From positions 15,580,650 through 15,644,649 of the forward strand of contig NC_134026.1 in assembly GCF_964204645.1 (NCBI RefSeq): a stretch of DNA of 64,000 bases. The letters run 5' to 3'. How positions within the stretch are numbered: the first letter of the stretch is position 1; the number at the start of each line of letters is the position of its first letter. The notes under the pieces were generated by a model. The model worked only from the letters and a program-made list of their open reading frames with translations. It was not told the DNA's origin and made no database searches. A program made the translations under genes and the position numbers. Below are positions 12,301 through 22,233 of the stretch, piece by piece. Source of the stretch: Tubulanus polymorphus. Its lineage: Eukaryota > Nemertea > Palaeonemertea > Tubulaniformes > Tubulanidae.

Positions 12301-12525
12301 AGGTCTGCGGAAAAAATGATGACCCGAAGTGATGATTTAATTCGAAAAATAATGTACGAAGAAATATATTTGAAATTTGGCAGTTCAAAGATACCGAGTA
12401 CGTTTTATTTCAACATCAGGAATCATGATATATCTTGTATTCGTTTTATAATTCAACCTAAAATATTTTTCATGTCTTTTTCAGGTGATAAAGACAAAAT
12501 ATCTACATTTGCATGGGAAGATTAA
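12301..12525 (+). other. Two candidate extra exons downstream of the transposase stop
   Basis: After the stop at 12165-12167 a GTAAGT donor lies at about 12175. It is followed by an acceptor ending at 12302 and an open segment (about 12303-12400), then a donor GTACGT, then an acceptor CAG at about 12482-12484 and an open end stopping at 12525. If spliced, the two open segments join in phase and end in DKDKISTFAWED. They could be 3'UTR exons, an alternative C terminus or a small separate ORF. No upstream exon joins them in frame to the transposase without crossing the stop. Confidence 0.35.
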
Positions 12526-12734
12526 TGGTGAAACTACAAGTCTAAGTGAAAGTTGTAGACACCAGTTCACTCAATAAATGATCTGTAGAAAATTGATAGG
12601 AAACTGAAAATAAAATTATTGATCTGCTTAAGCATAACAAAACTGCTCCTTACTTGAACAATTAATTGCGATCAGATGTTTAAATTAGAACTCAATGGAT
12701 TGAAAGCAAAACGTTTTATACATTATAAATATGC

Positions 12735-12740
12735 AATAAA
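12735..12740 (+). terminator. Poly(A) signal candidate for the transposase gene
   Basis: AATAAA lies within 'gcaataaaattt', followed by AT-rich sequence. Another AATAAA occurs at about 12610. On the opposite strand, AATAAA read from 'ttttatt' near 12773-12778 can serve the convergent ballast-domain gene. The two 3' ends may therefore overlap slightly. Confidence 0.5.
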
Positions 12741-12863
12741 ATTTATATTTTATATCTAAGCGATGTCATTGTTTTATTAAAATATCTGTAAGAAAAGCAC
12801 AAGTTAAGAAGAATATATAAACATCGTTAGAATTTTTAAGTTGAATTCTTCTATTTTAATTCA

Positions 12864-13813
12864 TTATGGTCCATCAATCGACACATTACGAAATCCTTTA
12901 TATACATGGTCCTCCTCATAACCGTCCTCAGGGAAATGTGCGCGGATGCACGAAACGACACAAGCAGGCAAAATTCTCCTATTCTCCTTGCCCAAATATC
13001 CCCAACACCACCGAACAAATGATCTGTATGCTACATGTCTTAATTTCGCATTTGCTGGCCCTTCAAAACTTTTCCGTCCGTACTGCCGTTTAAATTCGGT
13101 CCACATCAGCTGCAGGACCCAAGGGTTCAAACAGATCGAAGCGAAAGCTGCTGTGTCCGTCATGCAGGTCTCTTCATTTTGTCCGGACTCCTCCCAAACC
13201 CATTCCAGTCTTCTTTTCACGACATCAATCTCCATACAGCACACACACTCTTGCTCCGTCTCTAAGATCTGACAGTGTCCACATTGGCACCTAAAAAGAT
13301 TATCCATAAAAATATTTTTAAGGTATGGATATAGGTATCTACTTGTTGTAAGCCTATGCTGATGCAATGCAGTGCAAGAATAGTCCAGCAGTGCCAGCAC
13401 AACGACGTTGAATCGCACTGAGCTTTTGAAACGAACATGATAAGATTCTCTCAACTTCGCCAACAAAGCTCAAAAACCTATAATTAAATCTACGGCTTAA
13501 TGAATCTTAAAATATATATTTTTAAGTTAATTGTTATATGAACATACCACTGATTCAGATTATCCAGCTCCAAACGGTTTATTCGGCCTTCGTCGTCGTC
13601 TCCCTCTGCCTCCGGTCTGGGTCCATCGCCGTTTCGCTTCGGTTCTGCCTCTGGTTCGTATAAATACGGCCCGATCATTAATTCCTCTTCGTCACTTGTT
13701 TCCTGCCATTCAAAATCACTAAGCGATTCATCTGAATTTGATGCCGAAGTGGCATTAAATTCAGATGAATCGCTCCCATTGTCCGATTCTCTATTCATTT
13801 CTATAGACGCCAT
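12864..13813 (-). CDS. P2X7 C-terminal (ballast)-domain protein, 2 exons, 230 residues
   Basis: Exon 1 is 13813-13548 and exon 2 is 13290-12864. The GT-AG intron splits the codon for W89, and joining gives WCQCGHC in frame. Residues 1-50 are acidic and serine-rich. YLYEPEAEP (50-58) followed by the cysteine cluster C90, C92, C95, C104, C106, C107 is the hallmark of the zinc-binding cytosolic ballast domain of the P2X7 receptor C terminus. Invertebrate genomes carry that domain in many proteins without a P2X channel. The C-terminal half continues the family pattern (RHVAYRSFVRWCWGYLG, then ending near HVYKGFRNVSIDGP). There is no membrane channel here. As the second gene of the transposon it may be an accessory or DNA-interacting factor, but that role is inferred from position only. 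The start is the first ATG, and a second ATG at codon 6 is also possible. Confidence 0.85.
13722..13774. repeat. Near-perfect 24-bp-arm palindrome in exon 1 of the ballast gene
   Basis: Arms 13722-13745 and 13751-13774 pair at 23 of 24 positions, with a 5-base loop (GAAGT). The sequence lies in the coding part for the acidic N terminus (about residues 14-30). It parallels the 54-bp palindrome in the other gene of the same transposon. Confidence 0.93.
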
Positions 13814-14019
13814 TATTGAGTCGCTGCCTTTAATGACGTAGTTCTATAAATAGCCCGCAGTACACGTGTTTTTCCGGAACGATGTAAACAAAACGAGGCG
13901 CGCGAAAATCAAAATCATCAAATATCATTATAAATTGAAATTTTTTCCGATCTTTCAAATTGTCAATCTCAATAGTATACTATAATGAATCATTTTATTC
14001 CAAAAGTAGAAAATTCTTG

Positions 14020-14038
14020 AAAAAGTGTCAGTTACCCT
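14020..14038 (-). repeat. Right terminal inverted repeat
   Basis: This is the exact complement of 8388-8406 and is followed directly by the second TTAA. Confidence 0.95.
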
Positions 14039-14042
14039 TTAA
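14039..14042. repeat. TTAA target-site duplication, right
   Basis: TTAA directly follows the right terminal inverted repeat and matches the TTAA at 8384-8387. Confidence 0.95.
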
Positions 14043-16416
14043 TCCTCAAGATATAGGCCTACGTGATTCGACTGCGCCATATTTGATAACGAAATCACCC
14101 ATAATCCAGCCCGAAAGACAGGAAACAACCCTATCTAAGTCAGCCATGTGTAAGCCCGAAGCATTCTATTATCCAAGTGTACGGCTAAGCTCCCCGGGGG
14201 CCTGGTGTAAGTGTTCCTACTATTCTACATACCATACGTGTTCTCTTCTGTACTAGATCAATGCCAGTAATCCTTTTTGAAAAATTATGATGACAGTTTC
14301 CCATACAAATACCATTGTTTCATGATTAGATCATATTTTTCATTTTGAAGGTAATGTTATGTATTATACCACTGTGCGAATCCTGCCTGCGATGAATTTC
14401 AATTACTTTATCAAATGCCGTCTGCAGTTGGGTTGTTCTTGTATAAAATCAGAAGTCTTAGTATATACTCTCCTAGCTATTGTCCTATCAGCTAAGTCAG
14501 TGGTCAAACGTTGTTCATCGGTCATATCGTTGTAAGTCGTCGTTTTCCTGTCTATTAAATTTGATTCTCATATTCAATTGCACTGCAATGTCTAACACAA
14601 CGTTAACCTTACTTGAACTAACAGTACTAACATTAGTAACTTAAAAGGAGACCATCAAATGTAAGATACAAATTTCAGAGTTATCTGAATCAACTGACAA
14701 CTGACTCAAATATAAACAATGAACCACCTTCCAAACCTCCCAATAACTTTGATAAATCTACTATCTAAGTTGAATCAAGCATCTATTTAAAATACCAATT
14801 AAAGGACTGTATATCAACAAATGTGTTATGAAAAACACTTGAATGCTCCAGAAAGCCTTTACTGGATTTCACTAAAATCTGACGAATTTTTAGATATTCA
14901 AAACCGTTACCTGGCAAATCCCAGTTCCCTAATTTGTTTAAATACAAACTTTTAAACCCAATAATTAAACTTTACATATGACTTAAGCGCTTAACAAGTC
15001 ACTCATAAACATTTTTATACGAAGTATGACGATAACTTCCCTGAAATTCAAGGGATTTACACAACCACTTTGGTTTACCAATAAACCTCATTTCACCCTG
15101 GAATATCACAGGAGATATACTTTACTGCCTTGAGTAGGACAAAATAAAAAACCTCGACAACACCTGTAATTTGACAGGGCAAGCTTTAAACTTCAATATC
15201 AAGTTAATATACACTACATTCAATCACCCTGTAATATTGCAGGAATAATCTTTTATAGCATTTAGTATGTCAGAATGAACATATAACCTTCGCACTGCCT
15301 TAAGTAGGTCAGGATAAACATACAACTTACACGCTCAGTATTCAGAGCAAAAATCTTCTCACTGCCTTAAGTAGGTCAGGATAAGTTTCAAACATATATC
15401 TTCATCAAGAAATTACAAATTATCCTTCAAACATTAAAAAAACCTTCGTCACTTTGTTTCTGGGGTTATACTCAGTGATAGTACGGCGCGGGTCAATGTA
15501 TAGTACGCTGCAGAGCGCGTCTTGTCTATTTAAAATGATCAGGTCATAACTTCGTTATAATTCATCCGATTCTCTTAATTCTTGCTTTATTGAAAGAAGA
15601 AGATTTTGGGCTATCTGTGTATGTAATTTGTTTTCAGATTGATCATCATTTGCGCTACAAAAATCTATCCCGAAAACTTCCGTCGCTCAGAAAAAAATGA
15701 GCGGGATTTTCCTATTAAAGTTCACGAGTTGATTTATGTATCCAATGCTCCAACCTACACTATTCTAAAAGTTCCTGGAAAAACATGTAGGTTGGAATGA
15801 TTACTTCAGTACTTTAGCCTCGAAATGGGCTATTTTTGCACTGAACCATAACTGAACAGATAATTGGTTTAAGAATTCCCGATTTTTTTTCTACATTAAG
15901 ATTGAAATCTTGAAGAAATGGAAGAGTTGAAATCTCATTCGTATAAAATCCCGCTATATTAGTAATTTTGGTGATTTCATCGCCTTTTCGACTCGGCTAT
16001 ATCCGTATCAATGACGTGAAATTTCCTGGTTGCAGGGAGAGAAAGGTCACCGAGAGCTGGCCTACATACGGTAGCTCGCGCGAACTGCCTGGAAATACTC
16101 TACATAGTACCGGGACACAAGCGGTGCAACAAACTTCACACAGTAACCTTGAGTCATAAAACCAAAAACCAAACAGGTGCAGCTCTAGTGCATACTTTGG
16201 GGGTCAGAAAACTTTTTACCTAAAAATTGTATAAAACTGGATATTTCAATACCATCTAAGCTCCTTATCAGCAATGTTGTGTCAAAACTTCATCGAAATT
16301 GAACAAAAATTGAATATATTGAAAATACAGATTTTATGTTCAAATCCGTTATTACTGGAGGAATTTTTATGAAAAAACATCCATGGAATCAGTGAAATAT
16401 AACTAAGAAAAAGAAT
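14043..16416. other. No gene seen; degenerate minisatellite in the middle
   Basis: Between about 15040 and 15400 a loose tandem repeat is visible, with units containing 'ctgccttaagtaggtcagga' (about 15120, 15295 and 15360) alternating with 'aatatyrcaggarata' (about 15100 and 15230). The rest of the stretch shows no coding motif. Confidence 0.55.
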
Positions 16417-16815
16417 ATGATCAAAATGATTTCGAACATATATGAAAAAAGTTTTTTTGAATCGTCATTATGGTACTGTGTGAAACTGGTGAGAGCCAGA
16501 TGTGTTTGTAAACGTTATACACAAACTAAAGGAATTAAATCACAAGAATATAAAAAAGCTGTACAAGAAAAAATAAGTAATAAAAATGTTAATAAAAATA
16601 GTGAAAATATTGTTATTTCTACTCGTTCTAATGATAGAATATTTGATAAATGTCTATATTTTACAGTTGGATTTGTAATTGTATTCATTTTGATTGGGTG
16701 TAATTGGTATAAGAAATAAAATAAAATTCATGATATTGATAATTCTGAAACAACTGCTATCAAAAATGAAAATACTTCTGAAATTCCAAAATTGATAATG
16801 AAAAAAATGGATTAA
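16417..16815 (+). pseudogene. Small membrane-protein ORF with an internal stop
   Basis: A 100-codon frame starts at 16417. It has a basic middle region and a C-terminal hydrophobic segment (CLYFTVGFVIVFILIGC) followed by NWYKK and a TAA (16717-16719). In the same frame the reading continues for another 31 codons (DIDNSETTAIKNENTSEIPK region) to a stop at 16813-16815, so the TAA may be a nonsense mutation in a longer single-pass membrane protein. The family is unknown. It lies directly before the repeat segment that holds the 108-codon ORF and points toward it. Confidence 0.4.
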
Positions 16816-16845
16816 TATTTTAGAAAAAAAAACAAAAAAAATAGT

Positions 16846-17816
16846 TGAATATCTCACTACTTTTGTCTATCTATGCGGAGCAATTAAATTGTCCAGATAA
16901 GTCATTTCGGATTCTAGATATTCATTATTTTTATTAATTTATCTTGTTTTTTTAATTTGAAGTTTTTACTTGAATATTGTATTACAGTCGTTTCTTATTA
17001 TTAGTTTTTTCTTAAATTGAAAGATGGCAGCACTGGGTGTGATGCTAAAATGAACATTTGAATTTGAATTTGTTAATCAATTAACATGGTAATTGATTAC
17101 TAATTTGATTTAAAATTATATCATAATTAAGTTAAAAATCCATAATTCATTTATCAGTTTTCATTCCTATATTCTTTTCATTCGGAATAATTTATAATTT
17201 CAAATTTCACATATTTCTTTAGTAAACACCAACAACATTTACTTAGGTGTTTTAGCTAAGTATATAAGGCAATTCATTCCAACGCTGGAGTAGCTCTGGC
17301 CAGCAGAGGCATTTTGAAAATGCACTCTCCGGGTTTCTCCTTCGGTTTCGAATTTCGAGATTGTTAGAAATTACATTAGGCGCCTTTAATATAATGTGAT
17401 TTCTGCCAATCATTGAAGGAGATCCCGGGTGACGTGGGTCGCGGGGTGTAAGTAGAAATGACGGGGGATAAGCGTCCCGTGGCGCCTTTCAATAATGGGA
17501 TGCTTATCCCCTGAAAACTCTGTAGGTCGAGGATAGGGCAATTTTGCTAAAACTTACCTTAAAAACACCGAAATATTCCTTTTAATCACGAGAGAGAATG
17601 TATCCTGTGTGTGTTGTATGTACTGCGTGCTTATTATATAACTGCTAGCTATCCAATATAACAACAACGTTGAATTGCAACACCTGTTTGATCGATCAAT
17701 ATTCAAATGAAGCACTCTCTTATAATAACATGTAACAGATGTTTGACTGGTATGATTGTAGTTGTTCGTAAAACGACTAAGGTCATTTTTAGATATTCAT
17801 TATTTTTATTTTTTAT
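16846..17816 (-). repeat. Copy B of the ORF108 segment, split by an 860-bp insertion
   Basis: 16846-16930 matches 755-850, and the match resumes at about 17786. The intervening stretch starts and ends next to repeats of 'agatattcattatttttatt' (about 16917 and 17791), as expected of an insertion or a duplication. Within it, 17464-17478 and 17497-17511 form a 15-bp stem with one mismatch (GGGGATAAGCGTCCC). I see no coding sequence in the insertion. Confidence 0.6.
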
Positions 17817-18143
17817 TTAATCAACAATTTCTAAATCATGATGACCGTCTTCATTTTTCCCATGATAGATTATTTTAAATCCTTCTAAATCTTTTAATTC
17901 CTCTGTACTCAATGAAACCCATTTATCAGGTAAAAACACTTTAAATTCTCGCGATGTACTAACATTACAGTAGCTTAAATTCGCTGATACTTTCACTCCA
18001 TATTTAGTTTTTATCTTTTCTAATTTCAATATTTTATGTTCAATTTCTTTTGTAACATCAACTAACTTTTTTATTTCAAATTGTTTTTTTGCTGGTTTTA
18101 TTCTGTTATTTATTGTTGCTAAGAATGCTTTTCTATCTCCCAT
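17817..18143 (-). CDS. Conserved 108-residue small protein, copy B (unknown function)
   Basis: This is the second copy of the protein at 859-1185. It has the same length and about 90% identity by eye, and keeps KTKYGVKVSANL and EFKVFLPDKWVSL. Its ATG follows the TAA of the Pao/BEL polyprotein frame with no gap (TAA|ATG), an arrangement that would allow coupled translation or reinitiation if both lay on one transcript. It may be an extra 3' ORF of this retroelement family, or a separate repeat that landed in the polyprotein end. The polyprotein loses its usual C-terminal pattern about 28 codons earlier, which favours the second view. Confidence 0.55.
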   Translation of the reverse strand: MGDRKAFLATINNRIKPAKKQFEIKKLVDVTKEIEHKILKLEKIKTKYGVKVSANLSYCNVSTSREFKVFLPDKWVSLSTEELKDLEGFKIIYHGKNEDGHHDLEIVD

Positions 18144-19961
18144 TTATAAGGAAAAAAAATTACTTGTGGTGATGAGTGGTGTCTCGCCCTCTCGCCCTCT
18201 GATCTGAAACCCACATCTTCCAATTACTGCCATACGCCAGTGTATTCGCTTCTTGCTGTCCTCGTGCACTAAAACAATGTCGCCAGTTTTTATTTTGTTT
18301 TCGAGTTTCCCGTTGAGTTTCGCACGTTCTCTGAGCGCTATCAAGTATCCACGGCTCCAACGTCGTTTGAACGAACTCAAAAGTTCTTGCAACGTTTGAT
18401 TACGGCGTCGAATATCGGTATACGAAACGTTAAAGTCCTGATCATTAAGATCAATGTCCTCATACGGCAACAGAGTTAATTGGCGACCGCATAACAGTTG
18501 TGACGGAGACAACGGAAGAGGCTCGTCTTCCGTACTATACACATACGTGAGAGGTCGATCGTTGATCGTAGCCTCAATTTCACACAAGAGAGTTCGTAAT
18601 TCATCGTCCGTGACGATGCTTCTACCGAGAATCTTTCTGAGGCATTCTTTCGTTACGCCTATCATCCTTTCCCAGAATCCCCCGAACCAAGGGACTCGTT
18701 TGGGAATGAATGTCCATCTTATTCGATTGTTCGCCATATATCTCGCGACGATCGGCGAATTGACGATTTCTTCTATCTCTACGCAAGATTTTAGAAAGTA
18801 TGACCCGTTGTCACTGATCAGTTCATGCGGTAACGATCTACGCGAAACGAATCTCCGGAATGCTCGAATAAACGCGGCAGGTGTCATATTAATGACTGAT
18901 TCGAAATGGACTGCTCGCGTGGTGGCGCATGTAAACAGACAAATGTAACGGTTATGGCGCTTGTCAGACGTGCCTCTGACCCAAATTTCGCCGGAATAAT
19001 CTACTCCGGTAACAGTAAAGGGCGGAGCATCCGTAACGCGCGAAACTGGAAGTGGCGGTGGTATAGGTGTACAGTAGGCGGAGCCTCGTACTATAGCGCA
19101 CGTAACACATTTCCTGAGAACTGATTTTACGACTTGTCTAATTTTCGGTATCCAGTATCTTTGCCTGATAGCAGTAACAGTCCCGCCAATTCTTAAATGT
19201 TTACACCTCCTGTGGTGAAACAACACGATCAAACGCGTAATATGGTGATCTGGTAATAGAATGGGAAATTTGGCATCGTACGGTAAAGACGAATTTTGTA
19301 CACGACTGCCGCATCGAATAAGTCCCCTGTCATCGATAAAGATTTTCAGTTGTTTGACCAGGTTACCGCGTTTGAGTTTCTGGACTGTCAATTGATTCAA
19401 TTCAGATTTAAAGTATGTTTTCTGTAAGTCCATGACCCATTTGTTTTCTGCTGTTTTTATCTCATCGGCGGTGAGTTCCCCGCTAACCCGATCGGCCGGA
19501 TTCCTCAGATTATGTAAATATCTGAGGAAATAAGCGGTAACACGCACGAGTTCGGTCAACGATCCATATTTTTCCGGATCAATGATCTTTAAGATACCCG
19601 CTTTTTCTAACTGTTCATGTTGTATCGACATGGTAGTCTCGTCGACAGATTCATCAGTTTTAATTTCGTTATCGGCTTGAAATCGCGAGACTGGCCAATC
19701 GCCGACTTTCAACCAGTCGGGCCCGTGCCACCATAGTGTTGAATTGGCCAGTCGATGAGTGGTTATACCGCGTGTTAGTAGATCCGCTGGATTATCTTGG
19801 GTCGGTACGTTATTCAATTCCACATCGAGATTGTCTAGCTTCAAGTAATTTATCTCGTGCACCCGATTTTGAACTAAACACGCAAGTCGTTTTTCACTCC
19901 TAGTCCAACTTAGGACTATCTCGATATCGGACCCGATAATCGCTTTGCTGAAATGTAGCAT
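18144..19961 (-). pseudogene. Pao/BEL RNase H end and integrase (605 codons open)
   Basis: The open frame includes the end of RNase H, the conserved linker (YFLRYLHNLRNP), the H2C2 zinc finger (FHHRRCKHLRIGGTVTAI, CVTCAI), the integrase core with VTGVDYSG, LISDNGSYF and GGFWERMIG (the D, D and E residues), and the DUF5641 domain start (GDIVLVHED). After WRMAVI the expected C-terminal pattern stops and unrelated sequence shared with 1186-1260 follows. The integrase core itself looks intact. Confidence 0.8.
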
Positions 19962-20016
19962 GGCTTGAGCGCATCGAATGAATATTTGATCAAACGGGCG
20001 CCGACGACGGCGGCCA

Positions 20017-21096
20017 TTAGCTCGAGGCGCGGTAACGAGAGCTGTTTAACGGGTGCAACTCTGTTTTCGCTATGACAAGCGCGATGTTTTTCCCTTGACG
20101 TAGATAAACGGTGGCTCCGTAGCCACGTGAACTCGCGTCCACAAAGCAATGTAACTCAGTATCGGTATCCTCCGACGGCGCAGAAAAATACTTCCGGTTA
20201 ATCGTTATTTTTCTCGCATTTTGTAGATCGCGGTACAAAGTTTTCCAGTTATTGCTCATCTCGTCTGGTAATAATTCATCCCACGAGACATTCGCTTTCC
20301 ATAATTCTTGGATGAATATTTTGATTTGATGTGAACCGGCGATAACGGATCATAGAGACTCGCCACGCTCTGACGATTTCGCGCTTCGTAATAATTTCTG
20401 GTTCGCTATGCTCGATCGCTTGTTTGTATTTAAGCCTGTCCTGATTGACATCCCATAGGAGTCCTAGGTTGCTGACAACGTCATGCCCGTTCAATAAGTT
20501 GTCTTTACTCGCAATATGTCTGAGGTTTTCGTTGTTACTAGTCCATTCACATAGTTTAAATCCTGCGTCGGACATCATCCGATTCGCGTTATGGTAATAA
20601 TCGATCGCTGTCGATTCGTCTTTCACCGACGTAACGACGTTGTCTACGTATATGCTCGATTTCATATCGTTAGCTACCGTGCAAATGTGTCCAAATGTGA
20701 TTTTATGACGGCATTGAGAATAAACGGCGAGCACGCTGCTCCGAATAATACAGATTTAAATTGATACGTAATGAATTCGCTTTCGGGGTCGTTTGGATCG
20801 CTTAGCCAGAAAAATTTCGTGAATTTCCGGTCTGGCTCGGCTAGGCCCACTTGAAGGAAGGCCTTTTCGATGTTGCTACTAAGTCCAACGTCGCATGTAC
20901 GAAAGTTCATCAAGATCGAACCAAGATCGTTAAGCAGTAGCGGTCCTTTTTCCAGGCAGTCATTTAAACTCGGAGACTGACGCGTACGGAAGCTACAATC
21001 GTAGACGACGCGGATTGGTGTTGTGTTCACCGAGTGGTACCGGTATATAATGACCTTCGGATTCGTTTTCCTCGTGGATCGTCTCGATGAATCCAC
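20017..21096 (-). pseudogene. Pao/BEL reverse transcriptase and RNase H, frameshifted
   Basis: IRVVYDCSFRT and LNDCLEKGP mark the fingers and the first catalytic region. FKSVLFGAACSPF is the palm motif, and IYVDNVVTS carries the YVDN form of the active site that is typical of Pao/BEL. LGLLWD and HCFVDASSRGYGA (RNase H start with its aspartate) follow. At least three frames are needed to read the whole. Confidence 0.8.
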
Positions 21097-22230
21097 GCGC
21101 TATTTGATCTTCGATAATTCGATCATAGATTTTTCGGGTATCGTTATTTAGTTTCCTGACCATCGCTCGCGTTCGGTTGGCTGTGTTCAGTCTATTGGTC
21201 GGTAATGGAGGGTGTTCCGGCCTCCATGGTAGCTGCGCAACGTATTGGTTTCCCGCCATTTCGATACAATCCGTCGCATAATGTTCAAACGTAAGTTCTT
21301 CGTTTATCGGGTGTTTTATCCCGAGTGTTTCGACTCTCTCGAAGTTTTTGAGTTGGTCTCGTTCATGAGTATCATCGGTGAGGATAAAGTTCGCGTAGTC
21401 ACGACGGTCGTGACTCGAGTTTTTTAGCGGACCCGAAAGAAGATAACCGAGTTTTGACGCAACCGCTGTGGGGCCGTTGCCCCTGACGACTTTGTCCTCA
21501 ACTAAGGACCAGTAGTAGTCGGATCCAATTAATAGAGCGATTTCGAACGATTCACGACCGCTTACAGGGTGCGCCAGTTTCAGACCCGATAGATAATGTA
21601 AATTACGTGTATCTTTGATGTGATTACTCATAGGTGTCGTAATGTTCGATTTTACGAGTGCGCTTATCGGCACGTCTCCAGTTTCGGTTTTAATGGCTAA
21701 CTTGACCCGGTCGTATTTCCTTTGTTTAGATTTAGTATCTCCAAAGATCGAAAGATTCAGTATTTCGCTCGACTCCGGTTTCAAGTTTAATTTCACGGCT
21801 GTTTCCTCCGTGATCCATGTTCGGGTCAAGCCTTCATCAAACAATATGTTGACGGTCTCGGAGTTTTGATGTTTTTCATCAGTAATTTCAGCAACAGCTG
21901 TCTTTAAGACGACTGGCGTCGATACGGTGATTGAGTCTTGTGAATTTAGCACGCCGATGTACATTTGCCTGTCATCGCATTGCGGGTTCTGATCGTTATG
22001 ACCAGCTGATTGTGGTTTTTTGCCGCATAGAGATGTATGGTGTTTATCTGAACATACGGAACAGCAATAGCGTGACCTGCAATCTCTGGCTTTGTGATTT
22101 TTTCTCAAACAATTTCGGCAGAGATTTCCTCTTTTCACTATATCCATCCGTTTTTCCAGAGTGTTATAGATCAGACAATCCCTTGATTTGTGGTCTTTCT
22201 TGCAGTACTTACATTGAATTTTATAATTAC
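20993..22230 (-). pseudogene. Pao/BEL nucleocapsid and aspartic protease
   Basis: The zinc knuckles are visible as CRNCLRKNHKARDC and CCSVCSDKHHTSLC. The protease region starts ILFDEGLTRTWITEE. The catalytic triplet reads D-E-G instead of the D-S/T-G of most retroviral proteases, a variant I believe is tolerated in this branch of Pao/BEL. The frame then continues to the conserved YLLSGPL and to the N-terminal linker of the reverse transcriptase (GFIETI, HYIPVP), where it shifts. Confidence 0.8.
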
Positions 22231-22233
22231 GGT

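Larger units (their letters stand above)
8388..14038 (+). mobile_element. Kolobok-type DNA transposon, apparently intact, with THAP transposase and ballast-domain gene
   Basis: The element is 5651 bp and is bounded by perfect 19-bp inverted repeats, AGGGTAACTGACACTTTTT at 8388-8406 and its complement at 14020-14038, with TTAA on both sides. Inside are two convergent spliced genes: a THAP-domain DDE-type transposase (8672-12167, +) and a protein with the P2X7 C-terminal ballast domain (12864-13813, -). All splice junctions are GT-AG, reading phases agree at every junction, and no stop or frameshift is present. That points to recent insertion or to an element still capable of expression. TTAA plus THAP fits the Kolobok superfamily as known. 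A piggyBac assignment is excluded because the transposase lacks piggyBac motifs and the ends do not resemble piggyBac ends. Whether it is mobile today cannot be read from one copy. Confidence 0.9.

Noticed and set aside
12864-13813. A genuine P2X receptor gene
   Set aside because: Only the cytosolic ballast domain is present. There are no transmembrane segments or ATP-binding ectodomain, and the gene lies inside a transposon.
8388-14038. Assignment of the TTAA element to piggyBac
   Set aside because: The transposase has a THAP domain and its own D/D/E blocks, not the piggyBac DDD motifs or C-terminal cysteine domain.
17540-17580. Possible spliced-leader or U1-like RNA (GGTAAGT-like word on the reverse strand)
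   Set aside because: I see no Sm site, stem set or 5' end that fits either RNA.
18454-19124. Long forward open frames over the Pao/BEL integrase
   Set aside because: They are antisense shadows of a well-supported reverse-strand integrase.
21700-21860. Dead protease because of D-E-G in place of D-S/T-G
   Set aside because: I believe this variant occurs in related Pao/BEL proteases, so it is not evidence of decay. The frameshifts are.
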